A stretch of DNA of 64,000 nucleotides from Thermococcus stetteri (GTDB lineage Archaea > Methanobacteriota_B > Thermococci > Thermococcales > Thermococcaceae), in assembly GCF_017873335.1 (NCBI RefSeq), contig NZ_JAGGKB010000003.1, positions 186,001-250,000 on the forward strand, read 5' to 3'. Under the pieces are notes generated by a model. That model saw nothing but the letters and a program-made list of their open reading frames with translations. It did no database searches and had not been told where the DNA came from. The position numbers and the translations under genes are program-made. This document shows positions 17,893-31,739 of this stretch, in pieces. Every line of letters starts with the position of its first letter. Position 1 is the stretch's first letter.

Positions 17893-19146
17893 ATGAAGAA
17901 CAAACTCGAGACTAAACTTGCGGCTCAGCCGCTGAACTTTGAGTCATTCTTCTCCGAGAAGGCTCTGGAGATGAAGGCCTCGGAGATTAGGGAGCTCCTC
18001 AAACTCGTCGAGACGAGCGACGTTATAAGTCTCGCTGGAGGTCTTCCCGCTCCAGAGACGTTTCCGGTGGACATCATCAAGGAGATAGCTCAGGACGTCC
18101 TCACAAACCACGCCGACAAGGCCCTCCAGTACGGCACGACAAAGGGCTTTACACCGCTCCGCCTCGCCCTGGCCAGGTGGATGGAGAAGCGCTACGGAAT
18201 CCCGATGAGCAAGGTCGAGATAATGATAGTCGCCGGAAGCCAGCAGGCGCTTGATTTGATCGGAAGGGTCTTCATAAACCCAGGCGACATAGTGGTCGTC
18301 GAAGGGCCAACATACCTTGCCGCCCTCCAGGCCTTCAACTACTATGAGCCAGAGTTCATCAGCATCCCGATGGATCACGACGGCATGCGCGTTGACCTCC
18401 TCGAGGAGAAGCTCGAAGAACTTGAGAAACAGGGGAAGCGCATCAAGTTCGTCTACACGGTCTCGACCTTCCAGAACCCGATGGGCGTTACCATGAGCGT
18501 TGACAGGAGGAAGAAGCTCATCGAGCTGGCGAAGGAGTACGACTTCCTCATCGTCGAGGACAACCCCTACAGCGAGCTCCGCTACTCCGGCGAGCCGGTT
18601 CCGCCGATCAAGCACTTCGACGATGAGGGCAGGGTCATCTACCTTGGAACCTTCTCCAAGATACTCGCCCCAGGCTTCCGCCTCGGCTGGGTAGCGGCCC
18701 ATCCGCACTTCATCAGGAAGATGGAGATAGCAAAGCAGAGCATCGACCTCTGCGCCAACACTCTCGCCCAGGTGATAGCCTGGAAGTACGTTGAGGATGG
18801 CCACCTCGACAGGCACATACCGGAGATAATCGAGTTCTACAAGCCGAGAAGGGATGCGATGCTCCAGGCGCTCGAGGAGTACATGCCGGAAGGCGTCGAA
18901 TGGACGAGGCCGGACGGCGGAATGTTCATCTGGGTAACTCTCCCAGAGGGCATAGACACGAAGCTTATGATGGAGAAGGCCGTTGCGAAGGGCGTTGCCT
19001 ACGTCCCGGGTGAGGCCTTCTTTGCCTACAGGGACATCAAGAACACGATGAGGCTCAACTTCACCTACGTTCCAGAGGATAAGATCCGCGAGGGCGTCAG
19101 AAGACTTGCCGAGGTAATAGCGGAGGAAATGAAAAAGCTCAAGTGA
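17893..19146 (+). CDS. PLP aminotransferase (PH0207-like, 2-aminoadipate/multispecific)
   Basis: A 417-residue fold-type I class I/II aminotransferase. The PLP lysine lies in GTFSKILAPGFRLGW, with substrate/cofactor residues in LQYGTTKGFTPLR, FQNPMGVTM and EDNPYSELRY. It closely resembles, from memory, the Pyrococcus PH0207 protein assigned to 2-aminoadipate/aromatic amino acid transamination in lysine or aromatic metabolism. GGTGGTGA precedes the ATG at 17893; a TTTATAAC box lies near 17811. The upstream 200 bp otherwise hold nothing clear. Confidence 0.88.
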   Translation: MKNKLETKLAAQPLNFESFFSEKALEMKASEIRELLKLVETSDVISLAGGLPAPETFPVDIIKEIAQDVLTNHADKALQYGTTKGFTPLRLALARWMEKRYGIPMSKVEIMIVAGSQQALDLIGRVFINPGDIVVVEGPTYLAALQAFNYYEPEFISIPMDHDGMRVDLLEEKLEELEKQGKRIKFVYTVSTFQNPMGVTMSVDRRKKLIELAKEYDFLIVEDNPYSELRYSGEPVPPIKHFDDEGRVIYLGTFSKILAPGFRLGWVAAHPHFIRKMEIAKQSIDLCANTLAQVIAWKYVEDGHLDRHIPEIIEFYKPRRDAMLQALEEYMPEGVEWTRPDGGMFIWVTLPEGIDTKLMMEKAVAKGVAYVPGEAFFAYRDIKNTMRLNFTYVPEDKIREGVRRLAEVIAEEMKKLK

Positions 19147-19214
19147 GTTTCTCTTCATCTCTGCTACCTATACTTTTTTATTTGGTTGCCCTTATTTTTC
19201 CCCAGGTGAGACTT

Positions 19215-20066
19215 ATGCGTCCAATCATAGCCATAATCGGTACCTCCAAAGACGGATATACCCTGACTAATACGCAGCACTTCAAGAGGGTTCTTGAGGC
19301 TGGTGGCCTTCCAGTGCTCTTCAGTCCAGAGAGCGATCCTGAGGATGTTATAGAAGTTTCGGACGGCATACTCCTTGTTCAAGGCCCCGACATCCATCCC
19401 AGTTTCTACGGTGAGGATCCTTCACCCAACCTCAGGGACGTGGACGTCGTTAAGGACGAGTTTGAAATGACCCTTGTCAAACTGGCGATTGAGAGAGAAA
19501 TCCCGATTCTCGGTGTTGGAAGGGGAATGCAGATAATAAACGTCGCCCTAGGTGGGACGCTGTATCAGGACGTATATGAAATCCCGAAGGCCATAAAGCA
19601 CGACTGGGAAATCGGCAGGGTTAGGCCCGATCAGAAGCTCCACACGGTGAGGGTGAAAACGGACTCAAAGCTCTACAACATCCTCAAAGACGTCCTGGTC
19701 ATCGAGGGCACAAACGATGCCTGGACTTGGGTAAACAGCTTCCACCACCAGGCCGTCAAGAGGGTCGGAGAGGGCCTCAGACAGGTGGCCTTTTCCGTTG
19801 ATGGCCTCATAGAGGGCATCGAGTCCACCGACGAGAGCTTCGTTATCGGTGTCCAGTGGCAGCCTGAGTACTTGGACGAAATGAAAGTCCTGTACGAGGC
19901 TCTGGTGAAGGCGGCGCTCGCGCACCAGCAGCGGAAGCACGAGATTGAATTAATCCAGCTCGAGGAAGAGGCTAAGAAGAGGCTCCTTCAAGGCTCTACG
20001 GAACAAGGTGAGAGCCATCGCACGTCGGAAACGAACGATAACCCTCCCGACATGAACCAAACGTGA
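19215..20066 (+). CDS. Class I glutamine amidotransferase-like protein, catalytic residues lost
   Basis: A 283-residue PuuD/peptidase C26-family protein that keeps the fold (PILGVGRGMQIINVALGG, NSFHHQAVKRVG, IGVQWQPEYL). The nucleophilic Cys is Gly102 (codon GGA) and the catalytic His is Gln216 (codon CAG); only Glu218 remains. Hydrolysis of gamma-glutamyl amides is therefore unlikely, and a binding or regulatory role is possible. A Lys/Glu/Gln-rich helical tail follows residue 235. GGTGAGACTT precedes the ATG. The last 71 bp overlap the convergent radical SAM gene. Confidence 0.85.
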   Translation: MRPIIAIIGTSKDGYTLTNTQHFKRVLEAGGLPVLFSPESDPEDVIEVSDGILLVQGPDIHPSFYGEDPSPNLRDVDVVKDEFEMTLVKLAIEREIPILGVGRGMQIINVALGGTLYQDVYEIPKAIKHDWEIGRVRPDQKLHTVRVKTDSKLYNILKDVLVIEGTNDAWTWVNSFHHQAVKRVGEGLRQVAFSVDGLIEGIESTDESFVIGVQWQPEYLDEMKVLYEALVKAALAHQQRKHEIELIQLEEEAKKRLLQGSTEQGESHRTSETNDNPPDMNQT

Positions 20067-20835
20067 TTCCCTTCTCGGTTATCTTCTTTTCGGCCTCCCT
20101 CAAGAGGGGCATCCTAACGTCCTTTGGGAGGTAGTAGTAGCCTCCTATTTTTTCTCCCCTCTCGTAAAGCAGCCACAGCTTCTTCATAAGCTCCGGGAAC
20201 TTTGCGAACATTCTCTTTTTTGAGTCGGGCCTGAGCTTGAGGGTGGAGACCGTTATGTGGCTCACAAAGGAGAGGGCGTCGAGGGTTCTATCGAAGTCTT
20301 CCCAAGTGTAGTAGGGAATTATCGGGTCAATCCTGGCGTAGACTGGAATGCCAGCATCTTTCGCCTTCTTCAGCGCCTTTATCCTTCTCCTTGGGGATGG
20401 GGCGTTCGGTTCGAGGAGCTTTGCCTTTCTCTCGTCTACGGTCGTCACCGTTACTCCAACAGCGCACCTCAGCTCGCTCAGGATGTCTATGTCCCTCTCA
20501 AAGATGTCGGACTTCGTTAAAATGAGACAGCGCACGCCGTACCTCTTGAACAGTTCTAAGACTTTTCTCGTTATTCCGAGCTCCCGCTCCACCGTTGGGT
20601 AGGGGTCGGAGGAATACGAGAGGGCCACTATGTACCTCCTGTCGAACTTTCGAAGCTCTTTCTCCAGTTTTGGAATGAGGTCTTTCTTTGTCCTGACACG
20701 GAAGGCGTTGGGGATGTAGCTGGTTATGTAGCAGTAAACGCAGGCGTGGTCGCAACCGGTGTAGGGATTGAGGGTGTACTTGAAGGGACACGTGCAGAGG
20801 GGGCTTTTCCACGGGTCGAAGGGCCTTATGTACAT
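19996..20835 (-). CDS. Radical SAM protein (SPL/COG1533-like)
   Basis: A 279-residue radical SAM enzyme. The 4Fe-4S/SAM motif CxxxCxxC is CDHACVYC in TLNPYTGCDHACVYCYITSY, and SSDPYPTVERELGITR, ILTKSD and ARIDPIIPY fit the COG1533 family related to spore photoproduct lyase. The reaction is unknown. The ATG at 20835 is used; a TATA-like TTTTTTAAATG lies 20-30 bp upstream, giving a short leader. It diverges from osmC. Confidence 0.82.
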   Translation of the reverse strand: MYIRPFDPWKSPLCTCPFKYTLNPYTGCDHACVYCYITSYIPNAFRVRTKKDLIPKLEKELRKFDRRYIVALSYSSDPYPTVERELGITRKVLELFKRYGVRCLILTKSDIFERDIDILSELRCAVGVTVTTVDERKAKLLEPNAPSPRRRIKALKKAKDAGIPVYARIDPIIPYYTWEDFDRTLDALSFVSHITVSTLKLRPDSKKRMFAKFPELMKKLWLLYERGEKIGGYYYLPKDVRMPLLREAEKKITEKGITFGSCREGYRSFPTCDGSHLVP

Positions 20836-20892
20836 AGCCTCCAATTCGGAAATACATTTAAAAAAGTAAACCCTAGCGCCCTCGGTGGTTCC

Positions 20893-21303
20893 ATGGTCAA
20901 AGGGGCGGTAAAGTGGGTTCCGGGTAAAGAATTCCAGTTCATCGGAAGGATGGAAGACGATAAATGCTCCGTCATCTTGGGTGATGGCGGCATAAGCCCG
21001 ATGAAGCTCCTCCTTCTGAGCGTTGCCGGGTGCACAGCGTATGATGTTGTCATGATACTCCAGAAGATGAGGGAGCCGATAAAGGGGCTAGAAGTTGAGA
21101 TCTCCGGGGAAAGACGCGAGGAACACCCGCGCATCTACACCAAAGTCCATATCCACTACAAGATATACGGAAACGTTAAAGAGGAGAAGGCTAGAAGGGC
21201 CATAGAACTCAGCCAGGACAAATACTGCTCGGCATCAGCACACGTAAAGCTCAGCGGTGCTGTACTTACCTACTCCCTTGAGATAGTTCCGGATGATGAG
21301 TAA
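20893..21303 (+). CDS. OsmC-family thiol peroxidase-like protein
   Basis: A 136-residue OsmC/Ohr-fold protein with both redox cysteines, Cys47 (SVAGCTAYDVV) and Cys112 (DKYCSASAHV). The family reduces organic hydroperoxides. GGTGGTTCC precedes the ATG at 20893. Its last codons (Asp-Asp-Glu-stop) form the C box of the C/D guide RNA at 21290. Confidence 0.88.
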   Translation: MVKGAVKWVPGKEFQFIGRMEDDKCSVILGDGGISPMKLLLLSVAGCTAYDVVMILQKMREPIKGLEVEISGERREEHPRIYTKVHIHYKIYGNVKEEKARRAIELSQDKYCSASAHVKLSGAVLTYSLEIVPDDE

Positions 21304-21349
21304 ACCCGTTGCTGAGAAAAAGATGATGAGAGGATCGACTAGCTGACCT
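21290..21349 (+). ncRNA. Box C/D guide sRNA overlapping osmC 3' end
   Basis: All four boxes occur in order with archaeal spacing: C box ATGATGA 21293-21299, a 12-nt guide, D' box CTGA 21312-21315, a 7-nt spacer, C' box ATGATGA 21323-21329, a 13-nt guide, and D box CTGA 21343-21346. GG before C and CC after D can form the terminal stem. The roughly 60-nt length is typical of Thermococcales 2'-O-methylation guides. RNA targets were not identified. A T-rich stretch follows. Confidence 0.8.
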
Positions 21350-21360
21350 TTCTCTCTTTT

Positions 21361-21927
21361 TCAAAGCTCTCCACACAGCTCCGCGAAGTTGCGGTAGATC
21401 TCAGCCCCATGCTCCGTGTGGGCAACCTCCGGGTGAAACTGGACGCCGTAGATGGGGAGCTTTTCGTGCTTCATGGCCTCAACCGGGCAGGTCTCGCTCC
21501 TGGCCAGGAGCTTAAAGCCGGGCGGGAGCTCCTTGACCTCGTCCATGTGGCTCTCCCAGACCCTCAGCTTCCTCGGAAGCCCCTTGAAGATGTCGTCCTC
21601 ATCGAGTATCTCAATCTCGACGAGGCTGTACTCTGCCTTCTCGCCCCTCCCGACCCTCCCGCCGAAGTGCTTCGCTATGAGCTGGTGGCCGAGGCAGATG
21701 CCGAGTATCGGAACTTTGAACTCGTCGTAGTGCTCCAAAACCGCTTCGCAGTTCCCGGTCTTCTCTATATCCGGACCTCCGGAGAAGATTATCCCCTTTG
21801 GTCTCATGGCCTTTATCTCCTCAAGGGGCGTCGTGTTCGGGATTATCTTCGCCTCGACGCCGAGGTAGCGGAGGGTTCTCCAAATCCTGTGGACGTATTG
21901 ACCGCCGTTGTCCATTATGATTATCAT
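21361..21927 (-). CDS. guaAA: GMP synthase glutamine amidotransferase subunit
   Basis: A 188-residue class I glutaminase that supplies ammonia to the separate ATP-pyrophosphatase subunit for XMP to GMP conversion. The nucleophile is in [17 protein letters not shown] and the His/Glu pair in [24 protein letters not shown] forms the oxyanion region. The ATG overlaps the stop of the PIN gene by 4 bp (ATGA), so its translation is coupled to a toxin gene instead of to its partner subunit. Confidence 0.95.
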   Translation of the reverse strand: MIIIMDNGGQYVHRIWRTLRYLGVEAKIIPNTTPLEEIKAMRPKGIIFSGGPDIEKTGNCEAVLEHYDEFKVPILGICLGHQLIAKHFGGRVGRGEKAEYSLVEIEILDEDDIFKGLPRKLRVWESHMDEVKELPPGFKLLARSETCPVEAMKHEKLPIYGVQFHPEVAHTEHGAEIYRNFAELCGEL

Positions 21928-22370
21928 GCTTCCACCCCCACGAGCTTGAAAAACTCATCGGCCTCTTCAGCGAGGTAGAAAGCCTTCACACCAACGGATC
22001 TGGCCATATCGGCCATTTTTCGGTCGTTGGTTAGGAGAACGGCATTCAGGAGCTTAGCGGTGGCTATAAAGTAAAGATCGGAAACGTAGTGCTTCAGCTC
22101 GAAGGCAAGCTCCATGACAGTGTCCATTATGATCTCCTCGGGAACCCACGTTACTATCTCGTCGTATCCCGAGAGGGCCTCGCTGACCTCGTTTCTTTCA
22201 AAATACCTTGAAAGCACCGCCACAAACTCTGCCCGCCCTATCCTCGGAGCGAACCCTTCAAGGGAATCCGTCTGGATTAGCTCGACAATCCTCTCTGCGA
22301 CCCGCGTTCTTTCGGGATAGAAACTGGAGAAGAGGTGAAAGACCACTGAAGTGTCAATAACGGCCCGCAT
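21924..22370 (-). CDS. PIN-domain toxin inside gua operon
   Basis: A 148-residue VapC-like PIN protein. [14 protein letters not shown] opens with the catalytic Asp, [13 protein letters not shown] carries the Glu, and [14 protein letters not shown] plus [12 protein letters not shown] carry the later acidic residues. The ATG at 22370 is chosen since the family start is MRAVIDTS. It overlaps the antitoxin gene by 17 bp and the guaAA start by 4 bp. It is probably an RNase held inactive by the DUF104 partner. Confidence 0.88.
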   Translation of the reverse strand: MRAVIDTSVVFHLFSSFYPERTRVAERIVELIQTDSLEGFAPRIGRAEFVAVLSRYFERNEVSEALSGYDEIVTWVPEEIIMDTVMELAFELKHYVSDLYFIATAKLLNAVLLTNDRKMADMARSVGVKAFYLAEEADEFFKLVGVEA

Positions 22371-22587
22371 AGTCCCTCTCCTCACGCATCTTGAGCAGGT
22401 AATCAGTGGGGTCCATGTCCACGGTTTCAGGGGTGATCTTTTCCCTGAGCTTCCTTGCCAGCTCTATGATGGAGCTTTTTTTCACCTTCAGCAGGACTCG
22501 CTCCCCTTCCTTGAGCTTGAGCGGCTTAAGCGGCTTCAGCACGCCGTTCTCGTAAACCGCTTCAACGACCTCGACGTTCTCCCCCAT
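22354..22587 (-). CDS. DUF104 (AF2212-like) antitoxin
   Basis: A 77-residue protein whose N-terminus VVEAVYENGVLKPLKPLKLKEG is the signature of the DUF104 antitoxin family (PF01954), a small beta domain followed by a helical toxin-binding tail. It overlaps the PIN gene. It lies 42 bp downstream of guaAB on the same strand. Confidence 0.88.
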   Translation of the reverse strand: MGENVEVVEAVYENGVLKPLKPLKLKEGERVLLKVKKSSIIELARKLREKITPETVDMDPTDYLLKMREERDYAGRY

Positions 22588-22629
22588 GCTCCCACCGGTT
22601 TATTGTAGCTCTCAAAGTAAATAAGGGTT

Positions 22630-23553
22630 TCACTCGAACTCTATCGTTGCGGGAGGCTTGTTGGTGATGTCGTAGAGTACCCTTCCGACCTCTGGAATCT
22701 CGCTCGTTATCCTGAAGGCTATCCTCTGGAGTACCTCCCACGGGAGGTTCATCGCGTTGGCGGTCATGCCGTCGAGGCTCTCGACAACGCGCACCGCCAC
22801 CGTCTCCTTGTAGGCCCTTATGTCGCCCTGAACGCCGACCGTTTTAACGCCCAGCAGAACCGCGAAGGCCTGCCAGGGCTTAAGCCCGGCCTTCTCAATC
22901 TCCTCCTCGACTATGGCGTTGGCTTCTCTGACGATGGCGACCTTCTCAGGTGTGACCTCGCCGAGAACCCTGACGGCCAGCCCCGGCCCAGGGAAGGGCA
23001 TGCGGTTGTAAATCTTCTCTGGAAGGCCGAGCTCCTTCGCCAGCTCGCGAACCTCGTCCTTGTAGAGATCCCTCAAGGGTTCGATCAGCTTGAGGTTGAG
23101 CCTCTCTGGCAATCCACCAACGTTGTGGTGGCTCTTTATTTTGCCCTGGCTCTCTATCCAGTCGGGAGCTATCGTCCCCTGGATGAGGAAGTCGGCGTTT
23201 ATCTCCCTCGCAATCTCCTCAAAGACCTCGATGAAGATCCTGCCTATTATCTTCCTCTTTTCCTCAGGGTCGGTTACACCCTTGAGCTCCTTAAAAAAGC
23301 GCTCGCTGGCGTCTACGTAGTGGAGATTCAGCCCGAACTCGTCGCGGAAGGTCTTGACTACGAATTCCGGCTCGCCCTTCCTCATGAAGCCGGTGTTCAC
23401 GAAGACCGCGTGGAGCCTGTCACCTATAGCCTTATGAGCCAGAACGGCAGCCGTTGAGCTGTCAACGCCACCGGAGAGAGCTATGATGGCCTTCCCGTCT
23501 CCAACAGTTTCCCTTATCTCCCTAACCTTCTCCTCGATGAACTTCTCCCACAT
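22630..23553 (-). CDS. guaAB: GMP synthase ATP-pyrophosphatase subunit
   Basis: A 307-residue subunit that adenylates XMP and aminates it with ammonia from GuaAA. PP-loop [59 protein letters not shown] and the C-terminal [24 protein letters not shown] are diagnostic. The ATG at 23553 follows GGGTGGTG. It is separated from guaB by 84 bp of AT-rich sequence that may hold its own promoter. Confidence 0.95.
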   Translation of the reverse strand: MWEKFIEEKVREIRETVGDGKAIIALSGGVDSSTAAVLAHKAIGDRLHAVFVNTGFMRKGEPEFVVKTFRDEFGLNLHYVDASERFFKELKGVTDPEEKRKIIGRIFIEVFEEIAREINADFLIQGTIAPDWIESQGKIKSHHNVGGLPERLNLKLIEPLRDLYKDEVRELAKELGLPEKIYNRMPFPGPGLAVRVLGEVTPEKVAIVREANAIVEEEIEKAGLKPWQAFAVLLGVKTVGVQGDIRAYKETVAVRVVESLDGMTANAMNLPWEVLQRIAFRITSEIPEVGRVLYDITNKPPATIEFE

Positions 23554-23637
23554 GAGCACCACCCTTCAACATTAATTTGGCAAACTTAACTTAAAAATTT
23601 GTTGTTTTTGCGTTAAAAATGTTAAAAACAAAAACCC

Positions 23638-25113
<1,476 letters not shown>

Positions 25114-25205
25114 TCACCCTTTTTGACTTGAGAATGATGAGGGCTTTTAAGGGTTGCGGAAAAAAGGGTTAAATATTCGGGAAGAGTACGCTATCTGGTG
25201 GTACC

Positions 25206-29375
<4,170 letters not shown>

Positions 29376-29469
29376 CTTGAACCCTCCTTTTATTGACGTA
29401 TTAATGTAAAAAAATTCCATTTTTAAGGTTTGTTTTAACATAAAAATGTCAAATAAAGAACCGTGGGAA

Positions 29470-30126
29470 CTAAACTCCAAACAGTATAGAAGGTATATCT
29501 GCGACCCGTTCGTCGGTGTAGTTTATGAAAGCTTTGAGAAGCCGGTAAATCTTGAATAACTTCTCCTCTTCTTTGTTCCGTGGCTGCTCACCCCTGTCAG
29601 CGCGGGAAAATACATCCACAATGTTAAAGCGCTCCGCGAGCACCTTTGGAGTTACCTCCTCCATGAGCTCGTTTATGATGTAGTAGACGTTGAATGCCCC
29701 ATCCGGGTTGGAGGGATAAAGCTTCCTGACGAGCGAGAATGCCTTCAGGATGGCCTTTTCCAGGTCTTCCGGCGAAAGTTCTTCCAGTGCCCTCAGGTAT
29801 TCACTCCGGAGCCTCTTTACGACTTCATTATCCACATAACCGCACTTCCACAGCTCAACGTTCCTCAGAATTTTCCGCGGGTTCCTCACGTAGACTATCC
29901 CGTTGCTTCCATCTACTATGACATCGTCGCCCTCTCGTATTGCCTCCACGTCAACACCCACAACACATGGGATACCGAGCTCTCTGGCCATTATTGGGAG
30001 TCGGGGGACCATCGTGGTAAGAAAGGTTATGACGAGGATGGGCCCCACCCCCGATAGTATTTGAGCGGGGCTTTCCCTCAGAGTCCACAACTCCTTCTCA
30101 ATCAAAGTTTTCACTCTGTTCTTCAT
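29470..30126 (-). CDS. Chimeric ORF: ABC-permease-like N-terminus joined to PEP-utiliser swivel domain fragment
   Basis: A 218-residue ORF. Residues 5-40 ([18 protein letters not shown] then a hydrophobic run) resemble the N-terminus of an ABC-2 permease. Residues 45-80 ([19 protein letters not shown]...[14 protein letters not shown]) are the second half of a PEP-utilising mobile domain, missing the preceding GG-x-SHAA stretch that bears the phospho-histidine. The C-terminal 135 residues are helical and unassigned. I infer a deletion fusion, or a swivel domain that lost about 20 residues. Its ATG overlaps the upstream stop as TAATG. Probably not functional as an enzyme. Confidence 0.55.
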   Translation of the reverse strand: MKNRVKTLIEKELWTLRESPAQILSGVGPILVITFLTTMVPRLPIMARELGIPCVVGVDVEAIREGDDVIVDGSNGIVYVRNPRKILRNVELWKCGYVDNEVVKRLRSEYLRALEELSPEDLEKAILKAFSLVRKLYPSNPDGAFNVYYIINELMEEVTPKVLAERFNIVDVFSRADRGEQPRNKEEEKLFKIYRLLKAFINYTDERVADIPSILFGV

Positions 30127-30483
30127 TATTCCTCCCCCTTGAAGAGGGCCTCGTCGAGGATTAATAACCCCTTGTCGGTTTTCAGGACAATGGCGTATGG
30201 CGTCGTGCAGTGAACGGTAGCCGTTCCGTACTCCGTCTTGAACCTGCCTATCTTTTTGGATGGAAGGTTGATGCCTGAAATCCTGATACTTGATTACGGA
30301 ATTCACGGGAATCCCACTGTCGAGAGCCTCGAGTATCCTGTACCCCTTTGAGGAGAGTGGGAATCTAAAGATGACCTCGTTTCCCTTAACTTATGCTCGT
30401 TTTCATGTGAGAAATCGCAAGCACGACTATGACAATCGCCAGGGAAATAGCCAAAACTGAAGGGGATTGGGTTCATTTTTCAT
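30126..30483 (-). pseudogene. TM plus bacterial-PH-like protein, multiple frameshifts
   Basis: Starting at the ATG at 30483 (overlapping the upstream stop), fragments in successive frames read MKNEPN, then the helix PSVLAISLAIVIVVLAISHMK, then KGNEVIFRFPLSSKGYRILEALDSGIPVN, then ISGINLPSKKIGRFKTEYG through LLILDEALFKGEE to the stop at 30126. Together this looks like a single-span protein with a PH_10/bPH-type domain broken by about three small indels. The family assignment is tentative. Confidence 0.5.
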
Positions 30484-30911
30484 CTCCTCCCGAGGTATCT
30501 GCAGCTAATGACAAATCCCGCCAGCACAAAGGCCCACAACAGATACTTGCTGGGGAAGAACGGATAGAGGAGTATCATTGGGACAAGGAGCTTCTTTTCC
30601 TCTATCTCGGACATAAAGGTTACCATCGGGATAATGTCGGACCCCGAAAGAAGGGCATACGGAAGGGTGGTGAGAAGTTTGAAAAGTACCCTCCCGAGGG
30701 CAATGTCACAGAGCGTTAGGGGAAGGGGGAGAAACTTCCCAGGAGGATTTCTTATCTCTTCCTCAACGCTCACCACGCCTACCCATACCAGGCCAAAAAC
30801 ATAGGGTAGAAGGGAATGGATAAAGAAGGATGGAAGTGTAAGGACGAGGTAGGGAAGGTAGTGCCTCCAGTACTTGACGAACATAAACCTGCAGAACGTC
30901 AGGAAAATCAT
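30480..30911 (-). CDS. Membrane protein, possible ABC-2 permease fragment
   Basis: A 143-residue protein with three to four hydrophobic segments. SVEEEIRNPPGKFLPLPLTLCDIALGRVLFKLL resembles the cytoplasmic loop and following helix of ABC-2/CcmB-like permeases. The ATG at 30911 follows GGAATTGG and overlaps the upstream small gene by 4 bp. It belongs to the decaying operon 31063-29470. No ATPase gene is left nearby, so transport function is doubtful. Confidence 0.5.
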   Translation of the reverse strand: MIFLTFCRFMFVKYWRHYLPYLVLTLPSFFIHSLLPYVFGLVWVGVVSVEEEIRNPPGKFLPLPLTLCDIALGRVLFKLLTTLPYALLSGSDIIPMVTFMSEIEEKKLLVPMILLYPFFPSKYLLWAFVLAGFVISCRYLGRR

Positions 30912-31063
30912 CCCAATTCCTCCTTTTTGAGACTGATTCCACATACCACCCCGGCCCCCATTAGGAGAGCCCCGATACCCCACGCAAGGATGACTGCGTT
31001 GAAGGGGGAGATGAAAAAGAAGCCCCCTATTATGGCAACCATCATTGCGATGGCGGAAATCAT
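30908..31063 (-). CDS. Small two-helix membrane protein
   Basis: 51 residues, MISAIAMMVAIIGGFFF followed by a second helix and a charged tail GISLKKEELG. The start at 31063 lies only 7 bp from the left end of the IS605-type element at 31070. The element may therefore have displaced the promoter, or removed an N-terminal extension. The 4-bp overlap with the next gene suggests a real operon. Family unknown. Confidence 0.45.
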   Translation of the reverse strand: MISAIAMMVAIIGGFFFISPFNAVILAWGIGALLMGAGVVCGISLKKEELG

Positions 31064-31069
31064 CTTTAC

Positions 31070-31481
31070 TTTTTTCTTCTGAAAGCCTTGCCCTTTAGGG
31101 CGGGGATGCAGTAAACCGCCCAACAGCCTTTCAACAGTCAAAACCCTTTTAAACTTTGGAGTTTAGTAGGGTCTCGAAGAGACCACTCAAAACAACCCGA
31201 TGAGATGAGGGGTTTCATCGTGTCCTCCCGCTTTGGGAGGAAGACGCCGGCAGGCGTCCCTGAAGGACTGCCCGTTTGGGCAGTCAAGAACTGGAGTTCG
31301 GTCTCTAAGCGATAACCCCAATCCGGCTTTGGCCGGTAGGGGTAACGGGCACAAGACCGTGCCCTCGGGCTGAACCGAAACCGGCAACGGGAGTAGGAAA
31401 TGAGTGCCCGTAAACCGAACCGCCCGCTGGCGAGGGGTTAATTCGCTGGAACCCTCGCCCTTCAAGGCGGGAAGGAGGTCA
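31070..31481 (+). mobile_element. Non-autonomous IS200/IS605-type element without tnpA/tnpB
   Basis: It begins after a TTTAC target with TTTTTTCTTCTGAAAGCC and a palindrome, GCCCTTTAGGGC, and ends with CTCGCCC-TTCAA-GGCGGG-AAGGAGGTCA. The same left end follows TTAC at the 1118-1162 scar. No terminal inverted repeats or target duplication are seen, as expected of single-strand (HUH) transposition. The 412 bp interior has no ORF of any quality but a series of strong hairpins. It is flanked by two disrupted loci. Confidence 0.7.
31171..31481 (+). ncRNA. Candidate omega-RNA (reRNA) of IS605-derived element
   Basis: Successive stem-loops: GGTCTC-GAA-GAGACC (31171-31185), CCTCCC-GCTTT-GGGAGG (31224-31240), GACGCC-GGCA-GGCGTC (31243-31258), GACTGCCC-GTTT-GGGCAGTC (31266-31285), a compound ACCCC/CCGGC hairpin (31315-31343), GGGCAC-AAGACC-GTGCCC (31347-31364), and the end palindrome at 31453-31473. 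In TnpB systems the guide RNA ends at the element's right end and continues into flanking DNA, which would make the sequence after 31481 the guide. No tnpB is in the window. Expression is inferred. Confidence 0.55.
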
Positions 31482-31739
31482 GCCGGATGTTCCCGTGGTC
31501 ATTGAATACCATGGAGAAAAGTGCTCCGGGCGTTTAAGGGCCAAACCTCAAGGTAAGATCACCGCGAAGTTCACCGTTGAGGAAGCCTCCCTCAACAGGC
31601 GCTCCGGTGAGACTTTTGAACTTGGGAAGTTGGCAATTTCACTCTGCTCGTCCACGTGAACGAGGCTGATAACTATACATTCACAGTCGAAGGGAACAAC
31701 AACGAACGGCTTTCGAGTGGAGGGCTTGTGGTTGGTTAG
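31482..31739 (+). pseudogene. C-terminal fragment of an unknown gene, truncated and frameshifted
   Basis: From the element boundary an open frame reads DVPVVIEYHGEKCSGRLRA, then GKITAKFTVEEASLNRRSG and FELGKLAI. It shifts near 31640 to FTLLVHVNEADNYTFTVEG and LSSGGLVVG, stopping at 31739. The beta-rich sequence suggests a secreted or surface domain. There is no start codon and the 5' part is absent, consistent with disruption by the adjacent element. Its end overlaps the convergent PIN gene by 4 bp. Confidence 0.55.

Noticed and set aside
17944-19158. 404-codon open frame opposite the PH0207-like aminotransferase
   Set aside because: Antisense shadow of a clearly real PLP enzyme; low-complexity acidic/Leu/Val sequence and no ribosome binding site.
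25120-25150. Second C/D box RNA starting at ATGATGA near 25125
   Set aside because: No CTGA box follows at guide spacing and no C'/D' pair is present.
29401-29460. Purine-regulator palindrome (ACAT-AAAA-ATGT) upstream of purL
   Set aside because: The arms are only 4 bp in very AT-rich sequence and no matching copy is found before guaB or guaAB.
31187-31465. 92-codon open frame inside the IS605-derived element
   Set aside because: It lies on the opposite strand across a series of perfect hairpins and its product is compositionally odd, so the region is better read as structured RNA.
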